Assembly: GCA_944323475.1 (NCBI GenBank)
Contig: CALUSQ010000004.1
Location: forward strand, 1-36,269
Source of the DNA: Candidatus Gastranaerophilales bacterium
GTDB taxonomy: Bacteria > Cyanobacteriota > Vampirovibrionia > Gastranaerophilales > Gastranaerophilaceae
Length of the DNA stretch: 36,269 bases
Direction: 5' to 3'
Shown here: one piece after another, positions 1-7,691 of the stretch
Position numbering within the stretch: position 1 is the first letter of the stretch
Layout of the letters: every line of letters starts with the position of its first letter
Made by a program: the position numbers and the translations under genes
Notes under the pieces: model-generated
What the model saw: only the letters and a program-made list of their open reading frames with translations
What the model was told of the DNA's origin: nothing
Database searches by the model: none

Positions 1-77
1 GGGGTGGATTCGAACCACCGTACCCTCGCGGGAACAGATTTACAGTCTGTCGCCTTTAGCCACTCGGCCACCTACCC
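1..77 (-). tRNA. tRNA-Tyr(GUA), 3' end cut by window edge
   Basis: The minus strand reads as a type II tRNA with 5' acceptor strand GGGTAGG (77 to 71), a D arm, an anticodon loop holding GTA, a long variable arm as expected for bacterial tRNA-Tyr, and a T arm with loop TTCGAAT. Only two bases of the 3' acceptor strand lie inside the window, so the gene is partial. It is the last of three tRNAs in a minus-strand operon. Confidence 0.93.
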
Positions 78-88
78 ATTTATAACTT

Positions 89-161
89 TGCCTTTGACGG
101 GATTTGAACCCGTGGCCTCTCCCTTACCAAGGGAGTGCGCTACCCCTGCGCCACAAAGGCA
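89..161 (-). tRNA. tRNA-Thr(GGU)
   Basis: A complete 73-nt cloverleaf on the minus strand. Acceptor strands TGCCTTT and AAAGGCA pair fully. The anticodon stem CTCCC/GGGAG encloses a loop with anticodon GGT, and the T loop is TTCAAAT. CCA is not encoded. It lies 11 nt upstream of tRNA-Tyr. Its 5' end (151-161) is also the first part of the tandem repeat that extends to 346, so the repeat probably arose from this gene. Confidence 0.95.
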
Positions 162-346
162 TCTTTCAAGTAAATACCAAGGGAGTGCTGCTACCCTCCT
201 CCATTTCGACCTGACATTTAGTCAGCTCTAAACGGAGTCCTTGCCACAAAGGCATCTTTCAAGTAAATACCAAGGGAGTGCTACTACCCTCCTCCATTTC
301 GACCTGACATTTAGTCAGCTCTAAACGGAGTCCTTGCCACAAAGGC
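151..346. repeat. 93-bp tandem repeat built from tRNA-Thr(GGU) fragments
   Basis: Two full 93-bp units (151-243 and 244-336) plus a 10-bp third start (337-346). The only difference I see between units is G190 versus A283. On the minus strand each unit opens with the first 12 nt of tRNA-Thr(GGU) (acceptor 5' strand plus start of the D arm). About 45 nt of foreign sequence follows, containing a CTGAC-N5-GTCAG hairpin nested in a CTCCGTTT/AAATGGAG pairing. Next comes a near-copy of the D-arm/anticodon 5' half (GGGTAGC, then ACTCCCTTGGTA), and then unrelated sequence. No unit has the 3' half of the tRNA, so these are not functional tRNAs. They lie inside the predicted tRNA transcript. Confidence 0.9.
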
Positions 347-383
347 TTTTGCCCGTCTTTGCTTATTCAATTTTCAAAAAAAT

Positions 384-456
384 TGCCGAAGATAGGAATC
401 GAACCTACAACCTACGGTTTACAAAACCGTTGCTCTACCATTGAGCCACTTCGGCA
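384..456 (-). tRNA. tRNA-Thr(UGU)
   Basis: A complete 73-nt cloverleaf on the minus strand. Acceptor strands TGCCGAA and TTCGGCA pair. The anticodon stem ACGGT/ACCGT encloses a loop with anticodon TGT, and the T loop is TTCGATT. It is the first gene of the operon and starts almost at the predicted transcription start. A Thr-(repeats)-Thr-Tyr order resembles the tRNA block found before tuf in many bacteria, but no tuf is visible here. Confidence 0.95.
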
Positions 457-463
457 TAGGATT

Positions 464-492
464 ATAATATTAAGGACATAAAAAAGTGTCAA
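464..492 (-). promoter_or_regulatory. sigma70-type promoter of the tRNA operon
   Basis: On the minus strand TTGACA (492-487) is followed after exactly 17 nt by TATTAT (469-464); a TATAAT also overlaps slightly downstream. The start point would fall at, or one base before, tRNA-Thr(UGU). The -35 box lies just past the stop codon of the upstream TPR gene. Confidence 0.6.
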
Positions 493-496
493 GTGA

Positions 497-1990
497 TTAG
501 ATTTTTTTTATTTCATCAAATATATCATTTACAGGTTTATCCCATTGCCACGGAGTTATTTGTTTAAATATCTTAATGCTATTATACCAATGTGTTGTTT
601 TGTCATCTTCAAACCATCGCCATTCACTTGAATAAGGCAAAAGTAAAAATGTCTTAACACCCAATGCTCCTGCCAGATGTGCAATAGCAGAATCAATTGT
701 TACTAATACATCCAAATTCATAAGTGCTGCTGCGGTATCTTCAAAATTTTTAAAAGTTTTACCCAAATCAACTATTTGAGGATAGTCAACTATTTGATTT
801 TTTTCATCCTCTTTTTCGAACGCATAAAATTGGGTGTTCTCAAGTTCAAATAAAGAGTCAAGCTCTTTTAAAAGGATAGAACGATTAGCAAAAACTTTTG
901 GATTGCCTTGCCAGAAAAGACCTATTTTTTTCTTATCTGTTTGAAAATAATTTGTTTTATAATTTCTAATTTTTTCCAAAGAAACTTTCAAATATCCATC
1001 AGAAAAAGGTATATTGTCAAAATCCATGTCTAATAAAAAGTGTAATTCCATGATATTTGCACTATAGTCATACTCAACATGGTCAGAATCTACAAATTCT
1101 ATCCCATCAAAATTCTGTTTTATTAAAATCCTAACAGATGGTGGCAGCCATACTTTTATTTTTTTAAAATAATTTTTCAAAAAAGGCAAATATCTGCTAA
1201 ACATTATATGATCACCATATCCTGCATAATAAAAAACAAACAAAATCGAGTCTTTATGTTCTTTTCCATCCCAATGATTTTTGTATTTTGCTTTAATTTC
1301 CGGTTTTAAAAATTGATAATATTTTCCTCCGTTAATCAAATCTTTTTTAGACAAATATGACATACCAAGACTTATCATTGTCTCATTATCATTAGGCTTT
1401 AATTTCAATGCTTGTTTGAGACATTTTATTGACTCATCAAAATTACGCAATGTTCTGTGCAAAACACCCAAATTATGTGCTGCTTCATAATTTTCTTTTA
1501 TCGTGAGTGATTTTATATAAGATTCTTTTGCTTTTTGATAATCATGTTTTTTTTCATACATCAACCCTAGGCTATTCCAACCTAAATAGTCATCAGGCTC
1601 AATTCGAAGCAACTGCTCATAAAACTGAATGGCATAATCTGTTTGAATTGTTGTTTTAGCCATACGAGCAAAATTTCTAATAAATTCCGCATTATTTTTT
1701 TCAAATTCCACAGCTTTTGCAAAGTTTTCCATCGCAATTTTGTATTCTTTATTTTTAAAATAAGCTAACCCCAAATTTTGATAAAATTCTGCGCAAGGAA
1801 AACCTTTTACTGCTATTTCAAACAACTTTTTAGCGTCAACAAGTTCATTTTTTTGAAGATATACTAAACCTAGCAAATTTGAAACATCTGGTTGTTCAGG
1901 ATTTTCCGCCAAAAACTCTTTATAAATTTTAGATGCTTCGTCAATATTCCCCTGCGATTGAAGTTCAAGAGCTTTTTGAATATCTGCCAT
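497..1990 (-). CDS. TPR protein with C-terminal glycosyltransferase-like domain
   Basis: 497 aa. Roughly residues 1-245 are successive tetratricopeptide repeats (LGLVYLQKNE, LGLAYFKNKEY, LGLMYEKKHDY and similar). The C-terminal half is a globular domain with a segment reading DSAIAHLAGALG followed by LLPYSSEWRWF. That pattern is typical of the GT9/heptosyltransferase-like domain found behind TPRs in many bacterial proteins. The likely role is transfer of a sugar to a protein or cell-surface glycan; the substrate is unknown, although such proteins often sit in flagellar glycosylation loci. ATG start with TAGGT about 10 nt upstream. It follows the 208-aa gene by 13 nt and is probably cotranscribed with it. 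The family call is good, but the reaction is inference. Confidence 0.75.
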   Translation of the reverse strand: MADIQKALELQSQGNIDEASKIYKEFLAENPEQPDVSNLLGLVYLQKNELVDAKKLFEIAVKGFPCAEFYQNLGLAYFKNKEYKIAMENFAKAVEFEKNNAEFIRNFARMAKTTIQTDYAIQFYEQLLRIEPDDYLGWNSLGLMYEKKHDYQKAKESYIKSLTIKENYEAAHNLGVLHRTLRNFDESIKCLKQALKLKPNDNETMISLGMSYLSKKDLINGGKYYQFLKPEIKAKYKNHWDGKEHKDSILFVFYYAGYGDHIMFSRYLPFLKNYFKKIKVWLPPSVRILIKQNFDGIEFVDSDHVEYDYSANIMELHFLLDMDFDNIPFSDGYLKVSLEKIRNYKTNYFQTDKKKIGLFWQGNPKVFANRSILLKELDSLFELENTQFYAFEKEDEKNQIVDYPQIVDLGKTFKNFEDTAAALMNLDVLVTIDSAIAHLAGALGVKTFLLLPYSSEWRWFEDDKTTHWYNSIKIFKQITPWQWDKPVNDIFDEIKKI

Positions 1991-2003
1991 GTTTTATTTT
2001 TAC

Positions 2004-2630
2004 CTACAATCTTTGTTCTTCGTGGTAAATACCGCCACCACAAATGGTTTCAATAACCTTAAGCAAAAATTCGCGAGGTGCGTCCATATGATTAATATAA
2101 AATTCTTTGTTGCCTAAGTGATTAATTTTTATAATACAGTTTTGTCCACGTTCAGCAGGAATAAATAGAGAAGAAACTTCCTGTTCTAAAACAGCTTCAA
2201 ACTGATTTTCTTCTTTTACATTTTTTACTATTTCATTAAAATCACCTTTTATTGCAATAATTCTATTTGAAATCATAGGCATTTCTACACCGCGATACAA
2301 TGCTTGCGGCTGATTGTTCCATTTTGCAGTAAAACTGATTGTATGCCACAAAATATGCAATACTAAAACATCTTTTTCTTCATTAATTTCAAAATAAATA
2401 TTATCAGTAGCTACACCTCTGGCACCAAAAGATTGTTTTAAGTACTCGACAGTAGCTTCCATGTTATCTGTAATTTTTACAAAAGTTTCTTTTGCATTCA
2501 TTGTAGAACGTTGATATTCAAGAAACTGTTTGTACATATGAGTAGACACTAAATTTATCCTCTCTTGAATAACAGAGGATTTTCTAATGGAGGTTTCAAG
2601 ATTATCAAAGCTGTTAAAATTATTTTCCAA
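2004..2630 (-). CDS. conserved-looking protein of unknown function
   Basis: 208 aa, not recognised. It is soluble, with no signal peptide or membrane segment. The N-terminal ~50 residues look helical, the middle (about 70-120) alternates hydrophobic strands (VLVLHILWHTISF), and the C-terminus carries a CGGG near the end. The start is TTG (2630-2628), preceded by a purine-rich stretch with AGAGAAGAG; the next Met codons are more than 30 residues in, so a shorter start is possible. It lies 13 nt upstream of the TPR/glycosyltransferase gene, which suggests a shared transcript. A 33-bp inverted repeat (2653-2685) lies just upstream. Confidence 0.65.
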   Translation of the reverse strand: MENNFNSFDNLETSIRKSSVIQERINLVSTHMYKQFLEYQRSTMNAKETFVKITDNMEATVEYLKQSFGARGVATDNIYFEINEEKDVLVLHILWHTISFTAKWNNQPQALYRGVEMPMISNRIIAIKGDFNEIVKNVKEENQFEAVLEQEVSSLFIPAERGQNCIIKINHLGNKEFYINHMDAPREFLLKVIETICGGGIYHEEQRL

Positions 2631-2652
2631 GTGTCTCTTCTCTCTTAAGAAT

Positions 2653-2685
2653 ATTGTACATAAAAATTTACATTACTTGTACAAT
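2653..2685. promoter_or_regulatory. inverted repeat ATTGTACA-N17-TGTACAAT in divergent region
   Basis: Two perfect 8-bp arms (2653-2660 and 2678-2685) separated by 17 nt, in the 194-bp region between the divergent genes 2004-2630 and 2825-3166. The left arm on the minus strand contains TACAAT, which could serve as the -10 box of the minus-strand gene. Its position suits an operator for a dimeric regulator; no regulator is identified. Confidence 0.35.
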
Positions 2686-2824
2686 TTTGCCAATTTTTTT
2701 ACAATACAACACACTTTTTTATTTTAATAAAACATAAAAGCCTTCAATTTTACTTGCTTTTTGTAAACTATTCAACTAAGATTTTATTACAAGGTTTTAA
2801 CATTTAATATTTAAAGGTAGATAT

Positions 2825-3166
2825 ATGGCTAATGTAGCTAATTGCAAAAAATGTGGAGCATTATTTTTGCAAACCTCTAAAAGAGATATTTGCGACAAGT
2901 GTTTCGAAGAACAAAACAAACTTGTAAATGAAATAAATTCATACGTTATTAATGCAACAGAAGAAACAATTCCTCTTGATATTCTTTTAGAAAAATTTAA
3001 TTTAAAAAGAGATGAATTTGAATCATTGTATGTAGCAGGAAAATTTGTAAAAATATCTCAAAAAGTCACTATGAAATGTGCCAAATGCGGTAATATAGTT
3101 CCTATTGCCAATAAAACAAATCTTTTATGTAGTGCTTGTGCAAAAAAATTGCAAAACGAAATTTAA
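2825..3166 (+). CDS. YvyF-like flagellar-operon zinc-ribbon protein
   Basis: 113 aa with four CxxC pairs: C7/C10, C23/C26, C85/C88 and C102/C105. They form two zinc ribbons that flank a helical segment (about 30-75) resembling a small helix-turn-helix. The opening pattern (N-C-x-x-C-G-x-L-F, then R-D-I-C-x-x-C) and the C-terminal second ribbon match what I recall of the YvyF family (TIGR03826), a regulatory protein usually found beside flgM-flgN-flgK-flgL in Firmicutes. Here it lies about 12 kb from flgK/flgL. ATG with AAAGG 8 nt upstream. The formyltransferase follows after a 46-nt gap holding a small hairpin. Family call from memory of the motif; function not established. Confidence 0.65.
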   Translation: MANVANCKKCGALFLQTSKRDICDKCFEEQNKLVNEINSYVINATEETIPLDILLEKFNLKRDEFESLYVAGKFVKISQKVTMKCAKCGNIVPIANKTNLLCSACAKKLQNEI

Positions 3167-3175
3167 AATTTATAA

Positions 3176-3200
3176 AAATGACAAAATTTAAAAGTCATTT
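3176..3200 (+). other. small intercistronic hairpin
   Basis: AAATGAC (3176-3182) pairs with GTCATTT (3194-3200) around an 11-nt A/T loop, between the YvyF-like gene and the formyltransferase. There is no U-run after the stem, so it is unlikely to be a full terminator. It could be a processing site or an attenuator. Confidence 0.3.
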
Positions 3201-3212
3201 CAATAAAACAAG

Positions 3213-4184
3213 ATGAGAGTAGTAATAGTCGGATACGATCAAATGTTTTCAAATCTTATTTTAGGGACATTAGAATCCCAAAATAAGATAGTTGGTGTGT
3301 TTCGACACGAAAGAGTTTCGATTCATCCGTTTTTATTATTTTTTAAAGACATATTTGCACCAAGCAAAGATTTATCTTTTATTAGGAGCTTAAAACTACA
3401 TGAAATTAAAGCCAAAAGTGTAAATTCAAAAGAATTTTACAATGAAGTTCTAAAACTCAGTCCTGATGTAATCCTTGTAGGCTCTTGGAGTGAAAAATTC
3501 AAAAAACCTATTATAACCTTGCCTAAAATTGGAACAATAAACACTCACCCATCACTTTTGCCAAAATATAGAGGTCCAAACCCTTATATGAGAGTAATAA
3601 TGAACGGTGAAAAAGAAACAGGCATAACTTTTCACCTGATGGACGAACATCTTGATACAGGTCCTATATTAATGCAAAAAAGAATTAATATAGCTCAAGG
3701 ATTCAAAGGTGATACGGGTGAAAGTTTGAAAAATAAATGCTGTGCAGAAGCAAGAAAAGCTATTGCAGAACTTTTGACAACAATGAATCATGAAATAGTC
3801 ATTCCGACAAATCAAAACTCCAAAGATGCGTCTTATTACCCACAAATCAGTGAAAAAGATATTCTGATAGATTTTGAAAAAGACTCTTCGAAAATAAATG
3901 CATTGATAAGAGCTCTCACCCCTTGGCAACCTGCATATATTGCTCATAAAAAAACCTTTTTGAAAGTCGGTAAAATAAAATTTTTTGAAAATAAAACCAA
4001 ATTTCATGCAGACAAGTACAAAGCCGGCATTGTTTTGAAAAAGAATAAAAATACAATGTGGATTTTAACAGGCGATGACAAAATAGCCAAAGTTTCAAAT
4101 TTAAAATTACTGGGTTTTTGGGGAAGATTTTTCACAACATTTTATATGAACAATTTTGTCAAATCAGGTGATATTTGCAAATAA
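3213..4184 (+). CDS. Fmt-family formyltransferase
   Basis: 323 aa. The N-terminal formyltransferase fold (about 1-180) carries the folate-binding SLLPKYRG signature and a catalytic triad that fits the family: N110, H112 and D148 (in LDTG), with the His-Asp spacing of 36 known from Fmt. The C-terminal part (about 205-320) resembles the Fmt C-domain, with an ILIDF then ALIRALTPWQPAY pattern. Known members transfer a formyl group from 10-formyl-THF to Met-tRNA or to an amino sugar. The N-terminus is shorter and more divergent than typical Fmt, so a paralogue acting on a sugar nucleotide cannot be excluded. There is no clear Shine-Dalgarno sequence; it probably relies on cotranscription with the gene before. 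Its 3' end is 2 bp from that of murT. Confidence 0.75.
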   Translation: MRVVIVGYDQMFSNLILGTLESQNKIVGVFRHERVSIHPFLLFFKDIFAPSKDLSFIRSLKLHEIKAKSVNSKEFYNEVLKLSPDVILVGSWSEKFKKPIITLPKIGTINTHPSLLPKYRGPNPYMRVIMNGEKETGITFHLMDEHLDTGPILMQKRINIAQGFKGDTGESLKNKCCAEARKAIAELLTTMNHEIVIPTNQNSKDASYYPQISEKDILIDFEKDSSKINALIRALTPWQPAYIAHKKTFLKVGKIKFFENKTKFHADKYKAGIVLKKNKNTMWILTGDDKIAKVSNLKLLGFWGRFFTTFYMNNFVKSGDICK

Positions 4185-4186
4185 AA

Positions 4187-5542
4187 TTATTTTAGGATTT
4201 TTTGCATTTCCAAAAGTGCAGTATATGTAGGCATTATCAAAAGTTGCTGACCTGTTTCAATATCGTTTATTGAATAATTCAAGGCTTCTTTTATTTCTGG
4301 CATGATTTTAATTTTATCAGAATCAAAGCCTGCATATTTCATTCTAACAGCCATATCCCAAGCTCTGGAGCCACTGACAACAATCTCATTGTCATAATCT
4401 TTTAACATTTCAAAATCCGCATCCCATAACCAAGAAACATCTCTACCATCTGCATAATTGTCATTAATTATTATCAAAAGTTTTTTTGATGTATTTTGAT
4501 TAACTGTCCTTAAAACCTCAGAAGCACCTGTAGGATTTTTTATAAGTTGTACCAAAATATTTCTACCTTTTACAGAAAGTTTTTCTGCACGCCCAAAAAC
4601 AGACTTGTAACTATCAAGACCTTTTTGTATCGTTTGAAAATCAATACCCAACTCCATTGCTACACTAATTGCAGCTAAAGCATTATAAGCATTATACAAA
4701 CCTACAAGATTTGTTTTAAAATAAAATTCTTTTTCCTTGGATCCTTTTTTATGTTTCAAATAAATTTCCGAATAATCATCAAAAATCACAGCATAAGCCT
4801 TATAATCCGGTTCCGGTCTTTTTTTACCGCATTTATTACAAAAATATTTTCCAATATGAGCATAGTATCTTTTTTCATACATCAAATTTGATTTACAACT
4901 GCAATAAACAGATTCTGCCGGTGCTTGTGACTCTTTTACAGAGGTTTTATAAGTTATTTCATCAAATCCAAAGAAAATTCTTTTGTTGGATACACCCAAT
5001 TCTGACAACATTGGATCATCAGCATTAACAAAAATAGCCAAATCAGGTTTTTTAGCAATAGCTTCTTGTATTTTTTTTGCAGTCGTATCAAGCTCACCAT
5101 ATCTGTCAAGTTGATCTCTAAAAAGATTTGTCACAAGGAGATAATCAACCTTTAAAAAATTATAAAGCTTCGTTAAATAAGCTTCATCAGACTCCAAAAC
5201 TGCATAATCAAACCTGGAAAATGGCTTGTATCCTATTGCAAGAGCACTTGCTATACCTGATAACATATTAGCACCTTTTTCATTGTGCAAAATAGAATCA
5301 CCAGAGGTTTTTAAAATATGTGCCAAAAGACCTGCTGTAGTAGTCTTTCCATTTGTACCCGTAACAGTTAAAATCTTTTTTTGACAGTATTTAGATAAAA
5401 ATGACAAAAAGTTTTTTGATATTTTTAAAGCAACTACCCCAGGGAGAGAAGTCCCTGCTCTTTTCATAATATGCAAACCGAAATTCACTGTCTTTGCACT
5501 AAAAAGTGCAGTATAAAAACTAATTTTGTCCATCGCTTTCAT
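4187..5542 (-). CDS. murT: MurT-type lipid II isoglutaminyl synthase subunit
   Basis: 451 aa Mur-ligase-like protein. The P-loop TGTNGKTT is at about 61-68. A four-cysteine ribbon (C214, C216, C235, C238 in a C-x-C ... C-N-K-C-G pattern) and the C-terminal NDNYADGRDVSWLWDADFE segment are hallmarks of MurT. MurT activates the D-Glu of lipid II, and the amidotransferase GatD supplies ammonia. No gatD is present in the window. Two ATGs compete (5542 and 5533). A TATAAT on the minus strand (5555-5550) ends 7 nt before the first ATG and no Shine-Dalgarno is present, so the mRNA is predicted to be leaderless. It is divergent from folC with only 28 bp between them. Confidence 0.85.
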   Translation of the reverse strand: MKAMDKISFYTALFSAKTVNFGLHIMKRAGTSLPGVVALKISKNFLSFLSKYCQKKILTVTGTNGKTTTAGLLAHILKTSGDSILHNEKGANMLSGIASALAIGYKPFSRFDYAVLESDEAYLTKLYNFLKVDYLLVTNLFRDQLDRYGELDTTAKKIQEAIAKKPDLAIFVNADDPMLSELGVSNKRIFFGFDEITYKTSVKESQAPAESVYCSCKSNLMYEKRYYAHIGKYFCNKCGKKRPEPDYKAYAVIFDDYSEIYLKHKKGSKEKEFYFKTNLVGLYNAYNALAAISVAMELGIDFQTIQKGLDSYKSVFGRAEKLSVKGRNILVQLIKNPTGASEVLRTVNQNTSKKLLIIINDNYADGRDVSWLWDADFEMLKDYDNEIVVSGSRAWDMAVRMKYAGFDSDKIKIMPEIKEALNYSINDIETGQQLLIMPTYTALLEMQKILK

Positions 5543-5549
5543 ATTTGTT

Positions 5550-5564
5550 ATTATATCGTAAAAT
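5550..5564. promoter_or_regulatory. overlapping divergent -10 boxes of murT and folC
   Basis: TATAAT on the minus strand (5555-5550) ends 7 nt before the murT ATG. TAAAAT on the plus strand (5559-5564) ends 6 nt before the folC ATG. With the usual distance of about 7 nt from -10 to +1, both transcripts would start at the A of the start codon. The -35 boxes are weak. Confidence 0.45.
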
Positions 5565-5570
5565 TATGGT

Positions 5571-6848
5571 ATGGATAATTATTACGAAAAAGCGATAGAA
5601 TTAATTACTTCTCGAGAAAAATTTCATATATGTTTGGGGTTGGAAAGGATTTCCAAAGTATTAGAACTTTTAGACAATCCACAAAACAATCTAAAAATTA
5701 TTCATGTGGCAGGGACAAATGGAAAAGGCTCTGTCTGTGCAATATTATCAAAAATACTCACTTGTGCCGGATACAAAACAGGTCTATACACAAGCCCTCA
5801 TATACTTGAATATACAGAACGCATAAAAATCAACCAAACAGATATTACAAAACAAGATTTTTCTGACTTAATTTTTGAAATACATAATATTGCAAAAGAA
5901 AATGAAATCTACCTTACCGAATTTGAACTGTTAACAGCTGCTGCTTACAAATATTTTTCTGATAAAGAAACAGACATATGTGTAATAGAAACAGGCCTTG
6001 GCGGAAGACTTGATGCAACTTCTGCAATTGAGCATAATCTTTTATCAATAATTACCTCAATAAGCTTTGATCATACAGACAGACTTGGAAATACTATAGA
6101 AAAAATTGCTTTTGAAAAAGCAGGAATAATAAAAAATAATGAGCCTGTTTTGATAAATCCTGAAAACAAAGGTTTTGAAACAATAAAAAAAATAGCTGAA
6201 GAAAAAAATTGCAAAATACTAACCCCCAAAAACGAGATTCAATTAGAATTTCTTGATAATTCCAATTATGCTATATACAAAAACCAAAAATATGAATTCA
6301 ATCTCCTTGGTCTTTGGCAAAAAGAAAATCTTGAAATAGCTCTACGTGCTATTGAATATTTAAATGATAAAGGATATGAAATTTTTGATAATGCAATAAA
6401 AAAAGCCCTTTCCACCATAAATTGGCCATGCAGAATGCAATATTTAAAAAAAATAAATCTTCTAATCGATGGAACTCACAATCCAGATGGTGCAAGAGTT
6501 TTAAGAGAGAGTTTAGATTTTTACTTCCCTGAAAAAAAACGTGTATGGATATACGGGGTTTTAAATACAAAAGATTACAAAACCGTCATGCAAACATTAT
6601 TCAAAAAAGATGATGAAATATATTTTTATGATTTCAAATATCCAAACAGTGTAAAATTTGATGAACTCAAAAAATATGTTAATCAAGCGTGCCTGATTAA
6701 CCAAAGAGAATTGGAATATCTAATAGCAGAAAATAGAGAAAAATTAATAATAATATCCGGTTCTTTCTATATGATAGGAAACATTTTAGAATCAGAAAGT
6801 TTAAAAAACTATTTGAAAAATATTGCCAAGGTGGATAATATCTTATAA
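5571..6848 (+). CDS. folC: folylpolyglutamate synthase / dihydrofolate synthase
   Basis: 425 aa, normal length for FolC. The ATP loop HVAGTNGKGSVCA is at about 45-57, followed by TSPHILEYTERIKIN, the metal/ATP segment ETGLGGRLDATSAI and the C-domain LIDGTHNPDGARVL. The enzyme ligates glutamate to dihydropteroate and/or tetrahydrofolates in the cytoplasm. It is transcribed away from murT, another Mur-ligase-fold enzyme. There is no Shine-Dalgarno before the ATG, but a TAAAAT -10-like box ends 6 nt upstream, consistent with a leaderless transcript. The tail (about 400-425) is A/T-rich and variable. Confidence 0.93.
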   Translation: MDNYYEKAIELITSREKFHICLGLERISKVLELLDNPQNNLKIIHVAGTNGKGSVCAILSKILTCAGYKTGLYTSPHILEYTERIKINQTDITKQDFSDLIFEIHNIAKENEIYLTEFELLTAAAYKYFSDKETDICVIETGLGGRLDATSAIEHNLLSIITSISFDHTDRLGNTIEKIAFEKAGIIKNNEPVLINPENKGFETIKKIAEEKNCKILTPKNEIQLEFLDNSNYAIYKNQKYEFNLLGLWQKENLEIALRAIEYLNDKGYEIFDNAIKKALSTINWPCRMQYLKKINLLIDGTHNPDGARVLRESLDFYFPEKKRVWIYGVLNTKDYKTVMQTLFKKDDEIYFYDFKYPNSVKFDELKKYVNQACLINQRELEYLIAENREKLIIISGSFYMIGNILESESLKNYLKNIAKVDNIL

Positions 6849-6941
6849 TTTTTCAGTCGTCCATAATATCATTAACAAAATACAAATACCCCATTGTTTT
6901 TTGATTAGAGATATTAAATTAGAAAGGATAGGTTAAGCCTG

Positions 6942-7628
6942 ATGTTGATGACTGTAGAGCAAGACAATCATGTTATTAGCGTAGTAATTGTTGAGGACTA
7001 TAAACTAACCAGAGTGGGCCTACGCTCCACCTTAAATGAATTTGAAAATATCAATGTAATAGGAGAAGCAGAAGATGCAACAAGCGGGCTAGAAATCATA
7101 AAAAGAGAAAAACCTGATGTCGTGCTAATGGATTTGGGATTACCTGAAATGAACGGTATAGAAGCAACTCAAAAAGCGAAAGAAATTTCACCACAAACAA
7201 AAGTAATCATTCTAACATCTCATGATAGAGAAGAAGAAGTCCTAGCAGCGTTGGGTTCCGGAGCATCAGCATACTGTTTAAAAGACATCGACCCAAATAC
7301 TCTTGCTTCTGTAATACGAAATGTTTCAAAAGGAGCATGTTGGCTGGACTCTGCTGTTGCGCAAGTAGCATTAAACTTATTCCCCAAACCGGAAAATATA
7401 AGTCTCCAAAATAGTGCAGAAATTTCAGATGCAAGAGCACAGCTGACAGAAAGAGAATTTGAAGTTTTAAGATTGCTTGTTAAAGGAAAAAGTAATACAG
7501 AAATAGCAAAAGAACTCATAGTTAGTGTACATACTGCAAAAGCCCATGTATGCAGTATACTGCAAAAACTTTGCGTAGATGATCGTGTTCAAGCTGCAGT
7601 AAAAGCCATAAAAGAAAACATAATCTAA
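6942..7628 (+). CDS. NarL/LuxR-type response regulator
   Basis: 228 aa. The receiver domain (about 12-130) has acidic pocket E18/D19, phospho-acceptor D64 (VVLMDLGLPEMNG), T92 and K114. A LuxR-type helix-turn-helix follows (about 165-225; LTEREFEVLRLLVKGKSNTE, then VHTAKAHV). It is a DNA-binding two-component regulator of the type common in Cyanobacteria and relatives; its targets are unknown. The AGAAAGGATAGG ribosome site ends 9 nt before the ATG at 6942 (a second ATG at 6948 is possible). A separate kinase pair lies further on, but no cognate kinase is adjacent on the same strand. A strong terminator follows. Confidence 0.9.
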   Translation: MLMTVEQDNHVISVVIVEDYKLTRVGLRSTLNEFENINVIGEAEDATSGLEIIKREKPDVVLMDLGLPEMNGIEATQKAKEISPQTKVIILTSHDREEEVLAALGSGASAYCLKDIDPNTLASVIRNVSKGACWLDSAVAQVALNLFPKPENISLQNSAEISDARAQLTEREFEVLRLLVKGKSNTEIAKELIVSVHTAKAHVCSILQKLCVDDRVQAAVKAIKENII

Positions 7629-7643
7629 TTTAATACTTAAAAT

Positions 7644-7678
7644 AAAAAAGCTTTAATATTAACTATTAAAGCTTTTTT
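7644..7678. terminator. bidirectional rho-independent terminator
   Basis: A perfect 15-bp inverted repeat (7644-7658 and 7664-7678) with core GCTTTAATA, loop TTAAC and flanking A6/T6 runs. It lies between the NarL-type regulator (plus) and the convergent response regulator (minus) and can serve both. Confidence 0.85.
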
Positions 7679-7691
7679 ATTATCTTTTTAA

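Noticed and set aside
4..231. 75-aa plus-strand reading frame at the window start
   Set aside because: It runs antisense across two tRNA genes and the tandem repeat; no coding character.
151..346. CRISPR-like array
   Set aside because: The 93-bp units are directly adjacent without unique spacers, and only two copies exist.
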